64,000 nt of DNA from Polaribacter vadi (GTDB lineage Bacteria; Bacteroidota; Bacteroidia; Flavobacteriales; Flavobacteriaceae). The notes below the pieces were generated by a model. The model was given only the letters and a program-made list of their open reading frames with translations. It had not been told where the DNA came from and made no database searches. Position 1 is the first letter of the stretch. Every line of letters starts with the position of its first letter. Below are positions 1 through 8,301 of this stretch, in pieces. The DNA lies in the NCBI RefSeq assembly GCF_018861005.1, contig NZ_JAHKQL010000034.1, positions 62,001-126,000 of the forward strand, in the 5' to 3' direction. The translations under genes and the position numbers were made by a program.

Positions 1-1
1 T

Positions 2-1201
2 TACTTAAGAAATCAATTTCATATCCCTAAAGATAAAAACGGAAATGACTGGTTGTATTTTACAGGGAATTCTTTAGGGTTACAGCCAAAATCAACAAAA
101 GAATATATCAATCAAGAATTAGAAGATTGGGCAAATTTAGGAGTAGAAGGCCATTTTGAAGCTAAAAATCCGTGGTTACATTATCACGAATATTTAACAG
201 ATAAAATGGCTAAAATTGTGGGTGCAAAACCAGTAGAAGTTGTGGTAATGAATACCTTAACAACCAATTTACATCTGTTAATGGTTTCGTTTTACAGGCC
301 TACAAAAACAAAATACAAAATTGTAATTGAGTCAGATGCTTTTCCTTCAGATAGATATGCTGTGCAATCACAATTAAAATTTCACGGTTTTTCTGAGGAT
401 GATATAATTGAATGGAAACCAAGAAAAAGAGAAGAATTGTTACATATTGATGATTTAGAAGAAATCGTTACTAATCAAGGTGATGAAATTGCTTTGTTGT
501 TAATTGGAGGCGTAAATTATTACACAGGTCAGTATTTAGATCTTAAAAAAATCGCAGAAATTGGGCATTCTAAAAATTGTGTAGTTGGCATTGATTTAGC
601 GCATGGAGCAGGAAATATTCAACCTAATTTACACGATTCTGGAGTAGATTTTGCAGCTTGGTGTACTTACAAATATTTAAATTCAGGTCCAGGAAGTTTA
701 GCAGGTTTATTTGTGCACGAAAAACATGCAAAAAATAAAGATTTACCACGTTTTTCAGGTTGGTGGAATCATAACAAATCTACTCGTTTTAATATGCGAA
801 TGCCTTTTGATGTTATGCAAGGTGCAGAAGGCTGGCAATTGAGTAATCCACCAATTTTATCTATGGCAGCCATAAAAGCATCTTTAGATTTATTTGATGA
901 AGTTGGTATGGATGCTTTACGAGAAAAATCAGAAAAATTAACTGGTTATTTCGAGTTTTTAATCAATGAAATAGGTGCAGATAGCATCAAAATTATTACG
1001 CCAAAAAATCCGAAAGAAAGAGGTTGTCAATTATCCATTCAAGTTAAAAATGCCGATAAAAGTTTACATCAAAAATTAACAGCAAAAAATATTATTACAG
1101 ATTGGCGAGAACCAGATGTAATTCGTTGTGCACCAACACCAATGTATAATTCGTTTGAAGATGTATATAAAATGGTTACAATTTTAAAGAATCTTTTATG
1201 A
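2..1201 (+). CDS. kynU: Kynureninase, 5' end outside the window
   Basis: PLP-dependent hydrolase that cleaves (3-hydroxy)kynurenine to (3-hydroxy)anthranilate and alanine in tryptophan breakdown. The frame is open to the left edge (first visible residues YLRNQFHIPKDKNGNDW), so the true start lies upstream; the TTG at 53 is internal. Visible family marks are YFTGNSLGLQP near the start, FPSDRYAVQSQ, the cofactor region DLAHGAGN, and WCTYKYLNSGPG with the presumed Schiff-base lysine (codon at 671-673). The C-terminal WREPDVIRCAPTPMYNS also fits. The stop overlaps the ATG of the next gene by 4 bp (ATGA), so the two are probably translationally coupled. The family assignment is firm; only the N-terminus is missing. 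Confidence 0.96.
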   Translation, partial: YLRNQFHIPKDKNGNDWLYFTGNSLGLQPKSTKEYINQELEDWANLGVEGHFEAKNPWLHYHEYLTDKMAKIVGAKPVEVVVMNTLTTNLHLLMVSFYRPTKTKYKIVIESDAFPSDRYAVQSQLKFHGFSEDDIIEWKPRKREELLHIDDLEEIVTNQGDEIALLLIGGVNYYTGQYLDLKKIAEIGHSKNCVVGIDLAHGAGNIQPNLHDSGVDFAAWCTYKYLNSGPGSLAGLFVHEKHAKNKDLPRFSGWWNHNKSTRFNMRMPFDVMQGAEGWQLSNPPILSMAAIKASLDLFDEVGMDALREKSEKLTGYFEFLINEIGADSIKIITPKNPKERGCQLSIQVKNADKSLHQKLTAKNIITDWREPDVIRCAPTPMYNSFEDVYKMVTILKNLL

Positions 1202-2409
1202 GAAAAAATATCATAATTATTTGCTTTGTTTTACATTCTTTTGTTGCTTTTTCTCAAAATAAATATTTGTCTGATTTCAATTATTTTTGGGAAACCATCC
1301 AAATGGAATATGCTTATTTTGATGTGAAACAAACCAATTGGCAAAAGGTAAAAGAGGTGTATAGTAAACGTTTAAATTCGATAAAAGAAGATTGGGAGTT
1401 TACTTATTTAATAGAGTTAATGAAACACGAACTTTATGATGCGCATTTTACCTTAAATAAAAATCTGGCTTTTTCATTTCGTTTAATACCTAATGATGTA
1501 GATGCTTTTGTATCTATAAAGAATAATAAATATTACATTAAAGACATCAGACAAAATTATACAATCACAAATTTTAATCTAAAAATTGGTGACGAAATTG
1601 TAAAAATGAATGAAAATAATTTTACTGATATTGTACAATTGAACTTACCTAAATCAATAGAAAGTCCAGACCATAAAGTAAAAGAATATTTTGCAAATTT
1701 AATTTTTGCAGGTAGGCATAATAAACCAAGAAAAATTAAAGTTTTACGCAATGGTAAAATTATCACTTTAAAACTACCAAAACCTAATCTTAAAAAATAC
1801 AATTCAACACTTTTAGATTATAAATTGCTGCCAGAAAATATTGGTTATATTAGAATCAATAATTCTTTAGGTAATAATAATGTTATTAAGCAATTTCCGA
1901 AAATTGTAGATAGTTTACAAAATAGTAAAGCTATTATAATCGATTTAAGAAACACTGCAAATGGTGGTAATACAGATGTTGCAAAATCAATTATGGGCAA
2001 ATTTGTAAAAGAAGAAATGCCATATCAAATTCACGAAAGAGTAGGTTTAGAAAGAGAATTTGGCATCAAAAGAAAATATATAGAACTATTATCACCACTT
2101 AAAAAGCCCTATTTAAAACCAGTTTATGTTTTGGTAAGTAGATGGACAGGTAGTGTTGGAGAAGCCATAGCTCAAGGTTTTTCTAATATGGGAAATGTAA
2201 CAGTTGTAGGTACAACAATGGCAAAATTATTAGGTGCAATTAAGTGCAAACAATTGCAGAATTCAGGAATTAGATTTTGCTATCCTTTTGAGAAATTATA
2301 CAATGTTAATGGTTTGCCTAGAGAATATTTTAAACCAGATTTTACTACAAATAGTTATAAAGAAACGTACATAAAAGCCTTAGAATTAATTGATGAACAA
2401 ACAAGATAA
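1198..2409 (+). CDS. Secreted S41-family peptidase (tail-specific protease-like)
   Basis: A 403-residue protein with a Sec signal peptide (MRKNIIIICFVLHSFVAFSQ). A PDZ-like middle (NLKIGDEIVKMNENNF) is followed by an S41 core: YIRINNSLG, AIIIDLRNTANGG and SRWTGSVGEAIAQGFSNMG, the last holding the likely nucleophilic serine. Known S41 enzymes cut unfolded or C-terminal peptide ends in the periplasm. It overlaps kynU by 4 bp and kmo by 17 bp, so it is read as part of the kynurenine operon. The sequence gives no reason for a protease there; supply of peptides or tryptophan is only a guess. Confidence 0.85.
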   Translation: MRKNIIIICFVLHSFVAFSQNKYLSDFNYFWETIQMEYAYFDVKQTNWQKVKEVYSKRLNSIKEDWEFTYLIELMKHELYDAHFTLNKNLAFSFRLIPNDVDAFVSIKNNKYYIKDIRQNYTITNFNLKIGDEIVKMNENNFTDIVQLNLPKSIESPDHKVKEYFANLIFAGRHNKPRKIKVLRNGKIITLKLPKPNLKKYNSTLLDYKLLPENIGYIRINNSLGNNNVIKQFPKIVDSLQNSKAIIIDLRNTANGGNTDVAKSIMGKFVKEEMPYQIHERVGLEREFGIKRKYIELLSPLKKPYLKPVYVLVSRWTGSVGEAIAQGFSNMGNVTVVGTTMAKLLGAIKCKQLQNSGIRFCYPFEKLYNVNGLPREYFKPDFTTNSYKETYIKALELIDEQTR

Positions 2410-3802
2410 AATACTGATTATAGGAGCAGGTTTATGTGGCTCTTTACTCGCTTTAAGATTGGCACAAAAAGGCTATAAAATAGAATTGTATGAAAGCAGA
2501 CCAGATTTAAGAAAGGTTGATATTTCTGCTGGGAGATCTATAAATTTAGCATTATCAGATAGAGGTTTAAAAGCTTTACGATTATGTGGAATGGAAGAAA
2601 AAGCAAAAGAAATTAGCATACCAATGCATGGTAGATTAATGCACGACAAAGAAGGCAATACGTTTGCATCAAATTATTCTGGTAGAGAAGGTGAGTTCAT
2701 TAACTCAATTTCTAGGGGAGATTTAAATGCTATTTTGTTAGATGAAGTAGAAAAGCACGAAAATGTAAATATTCATTTTAATAGTGGTTGTGAGAGTGTA
2801 GACATAGAAAATACTATTGCACATTTTAAAGATTATAAAAGTAAAAGAAAGTTTTTTGTAAAAGCAGATGTTATTTTTGGTGCAGATGGTGCAGGTTCTG
2901 CTTTAAGAAAAAGCTATATTTCTGAACGTAAATTTTTGTTTAGTTATTCGCAAAACTATTTAAATCACGGCTATAAAGAATTAGAAATTCCTGCTGATAA
3001 TTCAGGAAATCACCAAATAAGCAAAAGTCATTTACACATTTGGCCAAGAGGCGATTTTATGTTAATTGCCTTACCAAATTTAGATGGTAGTTTTACAGTA
3101 ACACTCTTTTTAAGTTATAGCGAAGGCGAGTATAATTTCGAGAATTTAACAACTACAGAAAAGATAAATGAGTTTTTCGAAAAAGAATTTCCAGATGCTT
3201 TAGCGTTAATTCCCAATATAAAAAAGGAGTTTTCAAACAATCCTACAGGAGCTTTAGGCACCGTAAAATGTTCTCCTTGGTCTTATCTCAACAAAACTTT
3301 GTTAATTGGTGATGCTGCTCACGCAATTGTTCCTTTTTACGGACAAGGAATGAACGCTTCTTTCGAAGATGTTTTTGTGTTTGATGAAATACTAAATCAA
3401 GAATTATCAGATTGGAAATCTGTTTTTAAAGCTTATGAAAAAGCAAGAAAAAAAGACACAGATGCCATTGCAGATTTGGCGATTGATAATTTTTACGAAA
3501 TGAGAGATCACGTTGCAAATCCGTTGTTTAAAGAAAAAAGAAAAATTGAAATGGATTTAGAAAAAATGTTTCCAAATCAATATTTTTCTAAATATTCTTT
3601 AGTTACATTCAATGAAAATATTGGCTATAATGAAGCTATGAAAAGAGGTAGAGCACAAGATAAAGCTTTGTTGAATTTAATTGCAGATGATGAAGTCCAC
3701 ACGCATTTAAATATGACAAAAGAAGAACTAAGAACTATTTTAGACAAAGTAATTCACGAAACAGATAAAATTTTACAAGAAAATAAAATTGCAGGATTGT
3801 AG
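2393..3802 (+). CDS. kmo: Kynurenine 3-monooxygenase
   Basis: FAD-dependent aromatic hydroxylase converting L-kynurenine to 3-hydroxykynurenine with NADPH and O2. Visible marks are an N-terminal Rossmann GAGLCGSLLALRLAQKGY, the family signature SAGRSINLALSDRG, FGADGAGSALR (DG motif) and LIGDAAHAIVPFYGQGMNAS (GD motif with the KMO-type FYGQGMN). At 469 residues it is of normal length. I chose the ATG at 2393 over the TTG one codon before it; it overlaps the S41 gene by 17 bp. A palindromic repeat element begins directly after the TAG stop. Confidence 0.95.
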   Translation: MNKQDKILIIGAGLCGSLLALRLAQKGYKIELYESRPDLRKVDISAGRSINLALSDRGLKALRLCGMEEKAKEISIPMHGRLMHDKEGNTFASNYSGREGEFINSISRGDLNAILLDEVEKHENVNIHFNSGCESVDIENTIAHFKDYKSKRKFFVKADVIFGADGAGSALRKSYISERKFLFSYSQNYLNHGYKELEIPADNSGNHQISKSHLHIWPRGDFMLIALPNLDGSFTVTLFLSYSEGEYNFENLTTTEKINEFFEKEFPDALALIPNIKKEFSNNPTGALGTVKCSPWSYLNKTLLIGDAAHAIVPFYGQGMNASFEDVFVFDEILNQELSDWKSVFKAYEKARKKDTDAIADLAIDNFYEMRDHVANPLFKEKRKIEMDLEKMFPNQYFSKYSLVTFNENIGYNEAMKRGRAQDKALLNLIADDEVHTHLNMTKEELRTILDKVIHETDKILQENKIAGL

Positions 3803-3882
3803 TTTTTTTAGAAGCTATTTCCTGCTTTTCATTATATCTTTTTTCTGAAAAAGAAAAAAGGATGCCATTTCAATCAGGGCTA
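3803..3882 (+). repeat. Stop-adjacent intergenic repeat, copy 1
   Basis: An 80-bp element beginning at the first base after the kmo stop: T-tract, AGAAGCTATTTCCTGC, an AT-rich hairpin (CTTTTTTCT-GAAAA-AGAAAAAAG), then TTTCAATCAGGGCTA. A reverse-complement copy lies at 10932-11020, directly after the stop of a TonB receptor. Both keep the same two conserved ends and the central hairpin. It looks like a dispersed flavobacterial 3' element that may act as terminator or RNA stabiliser. Confidence 0.7.
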
Positions 3883-3935
3883 AACCTATTTATAAAAGCC
3901 ACTGATTATTGCAATTTTTAGAAAATAAAAACACA

Positions 3936-4460
3936 ATGTTTACTTACATCATTTTATTACGCGGAATTAATGTCTCAGGTAAAAACAAAATTCCGATGGC
4001 AGATTTACGAGATTTATTAAACAGTTTGGGGTTTCAAAAAGTAAAAACATACATCCAAAGTGGAAATATTATTTTAGATTCAAGTAAAACAAAATCAGTA
4101 ACTTGTAGAACAATAAAAAAAGGAATTAAAGATAAATTTGGTTTTGATGTTCCTGTAATTGCAAGAACAATTCTAGAATGGGAAAAAGCAATTAACAATT
4201 ATCCTTTTTCAACAGAAAATGAAAAAATAGTAGCATTTACTTTTTTAGACAAAGCATCAGAAATTACAGAAATTGAAATTAAAAATGTTGGAGAAGATGA
4301 ATATAAAATAAATGGAGATGTAGTTTATTTAAACTGTCCGTCAACATTTGCAAAAACAAAACTGACAAACAATTGCATCGAAAAAAAAATACAATCAACA
4401 GCAACAACAAGAAATTTAAGAACTACTTTAAAATTGTTAGAATTGGCAAAAAGTGAATAA
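3936..4460 (+). CDS. DUF1697 family protein
   Basis: A 174-residue soluble protein starting at ATG 3936 (an in-frame TTG at 3909 is rejected because family members start right at the YIILLRGINV strand). The hallmark N-terminus is clear: TYIILLRGINVSGKNKIPMADLRDLL followed by YIQSGNIILD, and a late VYLNCPSTFAKTKLTNN. The biochemical role of DUF1697 is unknown. It sits between kmo and the SDR but lies behind a repeat element, so its membership of the kynurenine operon is uncertain. A small gene follows 7 bp downstream. Confidence 0.85.
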   Translation: MFTYIILLRGINVSGKNKIPMADLRDLLNSLGFQKVKTYIQSGNIILDSSKTKSVTCRTIKKGIKDKFGFDVPVIARTILEWEKAINNYPFSTENEKIVAFTFLDKASEITEIEIKNVGEDEYKINGDVVYLNCPSTFAKTKLTNNCIEKKIQSTATTRNLRTTLKLLELAKSE

Positions 4461-4467
4461 ATTAAAT

Positions 4468-4680
4468 ATGAATAAAGAAATCAAAGAAAAAATCATACAA
4501 GTTTGTGATGATAAAATTGCTAAAAAAGGAGATAATGTTGGTTTGTCTTTTTACGCATTTTTCAAAAACAAAAACGATAATCCAAAATTATTGATGGAAG
4601 TTGCCACTTGGTGGATAGAAACTCATCAATTAGATCATTTTGAAAAAGCAGTTAAGATTAAGCAAATGATTAAGGCTTAA
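4468..4680 (+). CDS. Small conserved-looking soluble protein, unknown function
   Basis: Seventy residues from ATG 4468 (a GTG at 4453 would overlap the previous stop). It is mixed charge with no signal or membrane segment; recognisable landmarks are GLSFYAFFKNKND and LLMEVATWWIETHQLDHFEKA. I do not recognise a named family. Codon use and the tight 7-bp spacing after the DUF1697 gene support a real gene in the same transcript. The first arm of a repeat element starts directly after its TAA. Confidence 0.6.
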   Translation: MNKEIKEKIIQVCDDKIAKKGDNVGLSFYAFFKNKNDNPKLLMEVATWWIETHQLDHFEKAVKIKQMIKA

Positions 4681-4780
4681 CCCTCCCAAAGGTAGGGAGT
4701 GAGCAATATTATGAAAAATAACAACAAAACTTTAACCACCCAGTTTGAAGTCCCTTCCCTTTGGGAAGGTTAGGATGGGC
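4681..4780. repeat. MITE-like palindromic element, copy 1
   Basis: About 100 bp filling the whole space between the stop at 4680 and the SDR start. The left arm CCCTCCCAAAGGTAGGGAGT (4681-4700) is an imperfect inverted copy of the right arm (4751-4780, CCCTTCCCTTTGGGAAGG then TTAGGATGGGC); each arm is itself a small palindrome. The right half from CACCCAG (4737) is nearly identical to that of copy 2 at 5664. No transposase is nearby. Confidence 0.7.
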
Positions 4781-4786
4781 TTTTTT

Positions 4787-5563
4787 ATGAATTTAGAACT
4801 TAAAAATAAAAATGCATTAGTTTGTGGTAGCACACAAGGTATAGGTAAAGCAACTGCAATTTTATTAGCAGAAGAAGGTGCAAATATCACATTGCTAGCC
4901 AGAAACGAAGAAAAATTACAAACAGTTTTAGCAGAATTGCCAAATTCAGACCAAAAACATAATTATTTGGTAGCAGATTTTTCGAAACCAGAAGAATTAA
5001 AAAGAGTGTTAGAAACATCTAGTTTACAGTTTCATATTCTAGTAAATAATACAGGAGGTCCTGCAGGAGGTCCAATTTTTAATGCAGAAATTGGTGAGTT
5101 CGAAAGAGCATTTACCCAACATTTAAAATGCAACCATATTTTAGTACAAACTGTAGCTCCTTTTATGAAAAGTAAATGTTTTGGTAGAGTTATTAATGTA
5201 ATATCAACCTCAGTAAAACAACCTTTAGATGGTTTGGGGGTAAGCAATACAATTCGTGGTGCAGTCGCAAGTTGGTCTAAAACTATGGCAAATGAATTAG
5301 GCGAATTTGGCATTACAGTAAATAACGTTTTGCCTGGTGCAACCAATACAGAACGTTTAAACGAAATCATTAAAAATAAAGCAGAAAAAACAGGTTTGCC
5401 CATAGAAAAAGTAGCTGAAATTATGATGAATTCTTCACCTGCAAAACGTTTTGCAAAACCAGAAGAAATTGCAAATGCTATTGTGTTTTTGGCAAGTGAA
5501 AAAGCAAGTTATATTAACGGAATTAACGTGCCTGTAGATGGTGGAAGAACAAAAAGTTTGTAA
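4787..5563 (+). CDS. Divergent short-chain dehydrogenase in the kynurenine cluster
   Basis: A 258-residue SDR. It has a Rossmann start CGSTQGIGKATAILLAEEGA and NNTGGPAGGP in place of the usual NNAG. At the catalytic position it reads VSNTIRGAVASWSKTMANEL, where classical SDRs have YxxxK: Tyr and Lys are replaced by Ser and Arg. The C-terminus is standard (FLASEKASYINGINVPVDGG). This resembles the SDR subgroup known to lack the classical tetrad (Pseudomonas Q9HYA2-type), so the substrate and even redox activity are open. I use ATG 4787; the upstream TTG lies inside a repeat. It is bracketed exactly by two repeat copies, between DUF1697/small gene and nbaC. Confidence 0.85.
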   Translation: MNLELKNKNALVCGSTQGIGKATAILLAEEGANITLLARNEEKLQTVLAELPNSDQKHNYLVADFSKPEELKRVLETSSLQFHILVNNTGGPAGGPIFNAEIGEFERAFTQHLKCNHILVQTVAPFMKSKCFGRVINVISTSVKQPLDGLGVSNTIRGAVASWSKTMANELGEFGITVNNVLPGATNTERLNEIIKNKAEKTGLPIEKVAEIMMNSSPAKRFAKPEEIANAIVFLASEKASYINGINVPVDGGRTKSL

Positions 5564-5565
5564 GT

Positions 5566-5709
5566 CTATCCCTAACCTTCCCAAAGGGAAGGGAATTAAG
5601 TTCTGAAAAATAATTACATTAGTAATAGAAATAAAAAAAGTATTAATAAAGAATTCCAAATCCCACCCAGATTGGAGTTCCTTCCCTTTAGGGAAGGTTA
5701 GGATGGGCT
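5566..5709. repeat. MITE-like palindromic element, copy 2
   Basis: A 144-bp element starting 2 bp after the SDR stop and ending 4 bp before the nbaC ATG. The left arm CCCTAACCTTCCCAAAGGGA (from 5570) is the inverted copy of the right arm TTCCCTTTAGGGAAGG plus TTAGGATGGGC at the end. The AT-rich interior has no ORF. Homology to copy 1 continues into the following start region (both read GGGCTT, then ATGAATYTAG). Confidence 0.72.
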
Positions 5710-5713
5710 TATT

Positions 5714-6241
5714 ATGAATCTAGTACAACCAATAAATTTTAAAAAATGGATAGATGAACATCGTCATTTATTAAAACCACCTGTAGGTAATAAACAAGTT
5801 TGGGATAATGGAGAGTATATTGTTATGGTTGTTGGTGGCCCAAACAACAGAAAAGATTATCATTATAATGAAACACCAGAATTTTTCTATCAATTAGAAG
5901 GCGATATGATTTTAAAAATCATAGACAATAAAGGCAAACAAATTGATGTAGAAATTAATGAAGGTGATATTTATTTACTGCCAGGTAAAGTACCACATTC
6001 ACCACAAAGAAAAGAAAATACAGTAGGTTTGGTAATCGAGTATCCAAGATCAGAAGGTATGTTAGATGCCTTAGAGTGGTATTGTGAAAACTGTGGAAAT
6101 CAATTGTATAGAGAAGAATTTAAACTTGATAATATAGAAACAGATATGCCAATTATTTTCGATAAATTTTATTCTGATAAAGAAAAATGTACCTGTAATA
6201 ATTGTGGAACAATAATGCAAAAACCTCGAAAAATAAAATAA
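5714..6241 (+). CDS. nbaC: 3-hydroxyanthranilate 3,4-dioxygenase
   Basis: A 175-residue cupin that opens the ring of 3-hydroxyanthranilate to 2-amino-3-carboxymuconate semialdehyde. Iron ligands can be placed at H50 and E56 (DYHYNETPEFFY) and H95 (LPGKVPHSPQR), with R46 and R99 fitting the substrate-binding arginines. The bacterial-type C-terminal rubredoxin-like metal site is intact: C124-x2-C127 (YCENCG) and C161-x2-C164 (CNNCG). The ATG follows a repeat element whose AGGATGGG may serve as the ribosome site. The next gene starts at the base after its stop. Confidence 0.96.
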   Translation: MNLVQPINFKKWIDEHRHLLKPPVGNKQVWDNGEYIVMVVGGPNNRKDYHYNETPEFFYQLEGDMILKIIDNKGKQIDVEINEGDIYLLPGKVPHSPQRKENTVGLVIEYPRSEGMLDALEWYCENCGNQLYREEFKLDNIETDMPIIFDKFYSDKEKCTCNNCGTIMQKPRKIK

Positions 6242-7084
6242 ATGAATAGAAAAGCTTTTTTAAAAAAAAGTATGTATTCTGTTTTAGGACTTGGTCTTTT
6301 TACAGCTTTTTATTCTTGGCAATTAGAACCATTTTGGCTAGAATTTGTAAAACTAAAAATGCCAATCAAAAATTTGCCAGAAAATTTAGTTGGTAAAAAA
6401 TTAATGCAAATTAGCGATATTCACGTAGGTAATCGTTTTGATTATAATTACTTAATCGATTCTTTTAAAAAAGCACAAAAGTTAAACCCAGATTTTGTGG
6501 TTTACACTGGCGATTTTATCGACTATGAGAGTGAAGAACAATTTACACAATTAAGTACAGTTTTAAAACACGTTGTAACAGGTAAATTTGGAACTGTTGG
6601 TGTTTTGGGTAATCACGATTATGGTAAAGAATGGTCGCAAGAAGAAGTAGCACAAAATGTAATTTCTATTTTAAAAGAACATAAAATAGAAGTGCTTAGA
6701 AATAGTAAAACCAGTTACCAAGGTTTAAATTTTATTGGTATTGATGATTATTGGAGTTTTAATTTTAAACCAAAAGAAGCAACTAAAAATTTAGATATAA
6801 ACAAACCCTATGTAGCACTTTGTCATAATCCAGATGTTTGTGATTTAGATGTTTGGAATGGTTATAATAGTTGGATTTTATCTGGTCACACACATGGAGG
6901 CCAAGTAAAACCACCCTTTTTACCACCACCAATTTTACCAGTAGAAAACGAAAGATATTCTGCAGGTAAAATAGATTTAGAAGATGGTAGAACATTATAT
7001 ATTAATAGAGCTTTGGGGTGTTTAAGACAAGTTAGGTTTAATGTAAGACCAGAAATTACCATATTCGAATTAGAACAAGCATAA
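6242..7084 (+). CDS. Membrane-anchored metallophosphoesterase (YaeI/YkuE-like)
   Basis: A 280-residue calcineurin-like phosphoesterase. One N-terminal membrane segment (about residues 11-27) precedes a complete metal-binding set: SDIH (D59, H61), TGDFID (D91), GNHD (N124, H125, D126), CHNPD (H195) and SGHTHGGQ (H216, H218). Relatives act on lipid-A precursor or other phosphodiesters at the membrane; the substrate here is not deducible. The start codon immediately follows the nbaC stop, so it is co-transcribed with kynurenine genes although no step of that pathway needs a phosphoesterase. Confidence 0.88.
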   Translation: MNRKAFLKKSMYSVLGLGLFTAFYSWQLEPFWLEFVKLKMPIKNLPENLVGKKLMQISDIHVGNRFDYNYLIDSFKKAQKLNPDFVVYTGDFIDYESEEQFTQLSTVLKHVVTGKFGTVGVLGNHDYGKEWSQEEVAQNVISILKEHKIEVLRNSKTSYQGLNFIGIDDYWSFNFKPKEATKNLDINKPYVALCHNPDVCDLDVWNGYNSWILSGHTHGGQVKPPFLPPPILPVENERYSAGKIDLEDGRTLYINRALGCLRQVRFNVRPEITIFELEQA

Positions 7085-7121
7085 ATAATTACTTTTTCAA
7101 TAATTTAATTTTAAATTAAAA

Positions 7122-8207
7122 ATGTCAAAAAGAAAATTACGCATTAACGGACATTCGCATTTGTTGCCTTATCCAGAAGAAATCCCTCAGTTTATGAAGG
7201 AAAAAGAAATTTTTTGGGTAGATGATGAACGTAAACATATGTTACAAAAAGGTTGGAAAAGGCCTGTAACAGATTCTAGTTTCTTTTTAGATGAAAAGCT
7301 AAAATGGATGGAAAGAAATAAACTAGATCATGCTGTTGTACTGAATCTTTCTCAGTTATATGGTAATGGTTTGCGTTTAGAAGAGATGAAAAAAGCTTTG
7401 CGTTTTCAGAACGATTTTAATGCTAAAATTCAAAAAAATCATCCAAGTAAGTTTACTTGTGGTTTTGTGGTTCATCCTGGTTTTATTTATGGTGCTTTAG
7501 ATGAAATTAAACGATGTGTAGAAGAATTAGAATTAAAAGTACTTTGTTTGCCAACTCATTTTATGGATTCTATTGGACAATGGAGATGTGTTTTTGATAA
7601 AGAAAATGACCGAATTTTTGAATTGGCAGATCAATATAAATTAGCGATTGAAATTCATCCTTATGATGGAGATAAAATGATAAAATTAGAAAATACCAAT
7701 TGGCGTTTTCATTTAATTTGGATGTTAGCACAATGTGGAGATGCTTATCATTTTTATACTTTAAACGGAATGCAAGAACGTTTTAAAAATATTAGAACTT
7801 GTTTTGCACACGGAGGTCAATTGGCACAAATGAATTTAGGAAGAAGAATTCAAGGTTTTGATGGCAGACCAGATTTGTTTGAAGGCAAATACCATCCTAG
7901 AAAAGCTGTGGGCCATAAAAATATCTTTTTTGATACTTTAGTTCACGATACAGATTCATTAAAATTGATGTTACAAAGACAAGGAACCAAACAAGTTTTA
8001 ATGGGTTTAGATGATCCTTATCCTTTAGGAGAAATGGAAAGTGATAAACAATCTTCTTATCCTGGTAAAATATTAGATTTAGCTATCGAAAAAAATATAA
8101 TTTCTGAAGTAGAAAAAGGTCAAATTTGGGAAGACAATGTATTGCAATGGCTTTTTGGTGATAATGATGTTGCAAAACAAAATTTAATTGATAAAATACT
8201 TAGTTAG
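7122..8207 (+). CDS. nbaD: 2-amino-3-carboxymuconate-6-semialdehyde decarboxylase (ACMSD)
   Basis: A 361-residue amidohydrolase-fold decarboxylase acting directly after nbaC to give 2-aminomuconate semialdehyde. Zinc ligands are visible: the N-terminal H11-x-H13 (GHSHLLPYPEE), H179 (IEIHPYDGD), H230 (CFAHGGQL), and the aspartate in MGLDDPYP (D297). Length and motif spacing fit the family. It starts at ATG 7122, 37 bp after the phosphoesterase. The enzymes for the next steps (aminomuconate semialdehyde dehydrogenase, deaminase) and tryptophan dioxygenase are not in the window. Confidence 0.94.
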   Translation: MSKRKLRINGHSHLLPYPEEIPQFMKEKEIFWVDDERKHMLQKGWKRPVTDSSFFLDEKLKWMERNKLDHAVVLNLSQLYGNGLRLEEMKKALRFQNDFNAKIQKNHPSKFTCGFVVHPGFIYGALDEIKRCVEELELKVLCLPTHFMDSIGQWRCVFDKENDRIFELADQYKLAIEIHPYDGDKMIKLENTNWRFHLIWMLAQCGDAYHFYTLNGMQERFKNIRTCFAHGGQLAQMNLGRRIQGFDGRPDLFEGKYHPRKAVGHKNIFFDTLVHDTDSLKLMLQRQGTKQVLMGLDDPYPLGEMESDKQSSYPGKILDLAIEKNIISEVEKGQIWEDNVLQWLFGDNDVAKQNLIDKILS

Positions 8208-8226
8208 TATTACAGTTTTCAGTCTA

Positions 8227-8285
8227 CAGTCTACAGTCAGCAGTTGTCGGTTCTTAAATTACTGCCAACTGCTAACTGACTACTG
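8227..8285. terminator. CAGT-rich hairpin between convergent genes
   Basis: Two 20-nt arms (8227-8246 and 8266-8285; CAGTCTACAGTCAGCAGTTG against CAACTGCTAACTGACTACTG) pair imperfectly around a 19-nt loop. It lies between the ACMSD stop (plus) and the end of the minus-strand TPR gene. It has no T-tract, so it may be a dispersed repeat rather than a true intrinsic terminator. Confidence 0.45.
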
Positions 8286-8301
8286 AATACCGTATACTAA
8301 A

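Noticed and set aside
53..1201. TTG at 53 as kynU start
   Set aside because: The same frame is open and kynureninase-like back to base 2, so the gene simply begins outside the window.
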